A program made the translations under genes and the position numbers. Positions 6,582-6,986 of a DNA stretch of 6,986 bases are shown here, in pieces (the stretch's first letter is position 1; every line of letters starts with the position of its first letter). This DNA comes from Chloroflexota bacterium (lineage in GTDB: Bacteria; Chloroflexota; Ktedonobacteria; Ktedonobacterales; Ktedonobacteraceae), in contig VBJK01000492.1 in the NCBI GenBank assembly GCA_005879655.1, positions 1-6,986 of the forward strand, given 5' to 3'. The notes beneath the pieces are model-generated. The model was not told where the DNA came from, searched no databases, and saw nothing but the letters and a program-made list of their open reading frames with translations.

Positions 6582-6986
6582 ATGAGAACAATGAAGAGTA
6601 CACGAATGAGCATGTTTCTCATTGGCATGGTAAGTCTCGTGCTTATCGGTTTCCTCTCAGTCAAAGGTATTACTACGAGCTATGCAGCGTCACCGCAGCA
6701 CCAACTACACTACTATGGCGCAAACTTGCAATATGTAGAACAAGCTACTGGCGTACATCGGGACGGTACCGTTAACCCAAATGGCCCCTGGCCGCAATTT
6801 ACCCAGAATTACTGCTTTATAGCAGTGGCGCAGGCAGTAATAAACTTCGATCATATCAGGCGGGGACGTCCTCTGCGCTTTCCTCACCAAGACAATCAAG
6901 GACCAGCTTCTGGCGATCCCAAGGACGAGCAGGTAGGCCAGATCTTGTGGGATATGGACCATCTCATGATTCCCCCAGGTGGACCA
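6582..6986 (+). CDS. Secreted protein, N-terminal part; possible papain-fold (C39-like) cysteine peptidase
   Basis: An open frame of 135 codons runs to the right edge without a stop. ATG 6582 is chosen because AGGAAG (6572-6577) sits 4 bases upstream; ATG 6591 is further from it. The N-terminus is a clear export signal: basic residues R2, K5 and R8, hydrophobic core about 10-26, and a signal-peptidase site near SYAAS (33-37). The mature part contains NYCFIAVAQAVINF at 76-89. A Cys at the start of a hydrophobic helix after an N/Q-rich stretch resembles the active-site region of C39/papain-fold peptidases (NYCGPA-type), but the usual Gly-Pro-Ala is FIA here, and His and Asp partners would lie off the edge. 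Cys78 is the only Cys seen. Function is therefore tentative; a structural secreted protein is equally possible. The gene follows a terminator-like hairpin, so it is probably transcribed on its own. Confidence 0.8.
   Translation, partial: MRTMKSTRMSMFLIGMVSLVLIGFLSVKGITTSYAASPQHQLHYYGANLQYVEQATGVHRDGTVNPNGPWPQFTQNYCFIAVAQAVINFDHIRRGRPLRFPHQDNQGPASGDPKDEQVGQILWDMDHLMIPPGGP

Noticed and set aside
6705..6962. An 85-residue minus-strand open frame at the right edge
   Set aside because: The plus strand here continues from a well-formed signal peptide with a ribosome binding site; the antisense frame has no support.
1..6986. A defence island, CRISPR array, transposon or integrated phage
   Set aside because: No direct-repeat array, transposase, integrase, nuclease or phage structural operon was seen. 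The baseplate-J-like region is part of the kinase and not a phage gene, and the other genes look like housekeeping or envelope functions.

Overview
The window looks like chromosomal DNA from a Chloroflexota bacterium, most likely of the class Ktedonobacteria. This is inferred from protein style only: moderate GC, large Hanks-type kinases with a single membrane span and a baseplate-J-like outer part, proline-rich zinc-ribbon proteins, and an M1 aminopeptidase ending in HEAT repeats. No rRNA, tRNA, CRISPR array, insertion sequence or phage gene was found. The genus cannot be given from this window.

Layout, left to right. (1) Positions 1-632, minus strand: the N-terminal 210 codons of a gene that runs off the left edge. 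It encodes a helical N-terminus, one hydrophobic segment, a proline-rich linker and the first CxxC of a zinc ribbon. (2) Positions 633-1093: an AT-rich divergent control region of about 460 bp with two inverted repeats and weak promoter candidates on both strands. (3) Positions 1094-3391, plus strand: a 765-residue transmembrane Ser/Thr protein kinase with an intact catalytic core and an extracytoplasmic domain resembling phage baseplate J-type proteins, with no PASTA repeats. (4) Positions 3392-3701: a 310-bp gap with a stem-loop after the kinase, a near-ideal extended -10 promoter, a leader hairpin, a short palindrome, and a three-copy GTTATAGT motif cluster just before the next ribosome binding site. 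(5) Positions 3702-6389, plus strand: an 895-residue M1 zinc aminopeptidase starting at TTG, with a HEAT-repeat tail and a C-terminal leucine-zipper-like coiled coil. (6) Positions 6390-6581: a long terminator-type hairpin and a second leader hairpin. (7) Positions 6582-6986, plus strand: the first 135 codons of a secreted protein, cut by the right edge, possibly a papain-fold (C39-like) cysteine peptidase or relative.

The genes do not form a tight operon. Each plus-strand gene is preceded by its own gap with structured DNA, so they are probably separate transcription units. The kinase and zinc-ribbon gene share a divergent control region, which makes co-regulation possible. The aminopeptidase lacks a signal peptide and should act in the cytoplasm on peptides, while the last gene is exported. 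I see no convincing evidence of a dedicated new multi-gene system. The points most worth following are the kinase's outer domain, the HEAT plus zipper tail of the peptidase, and the operator-like repeats before the kinase and the peptidase.
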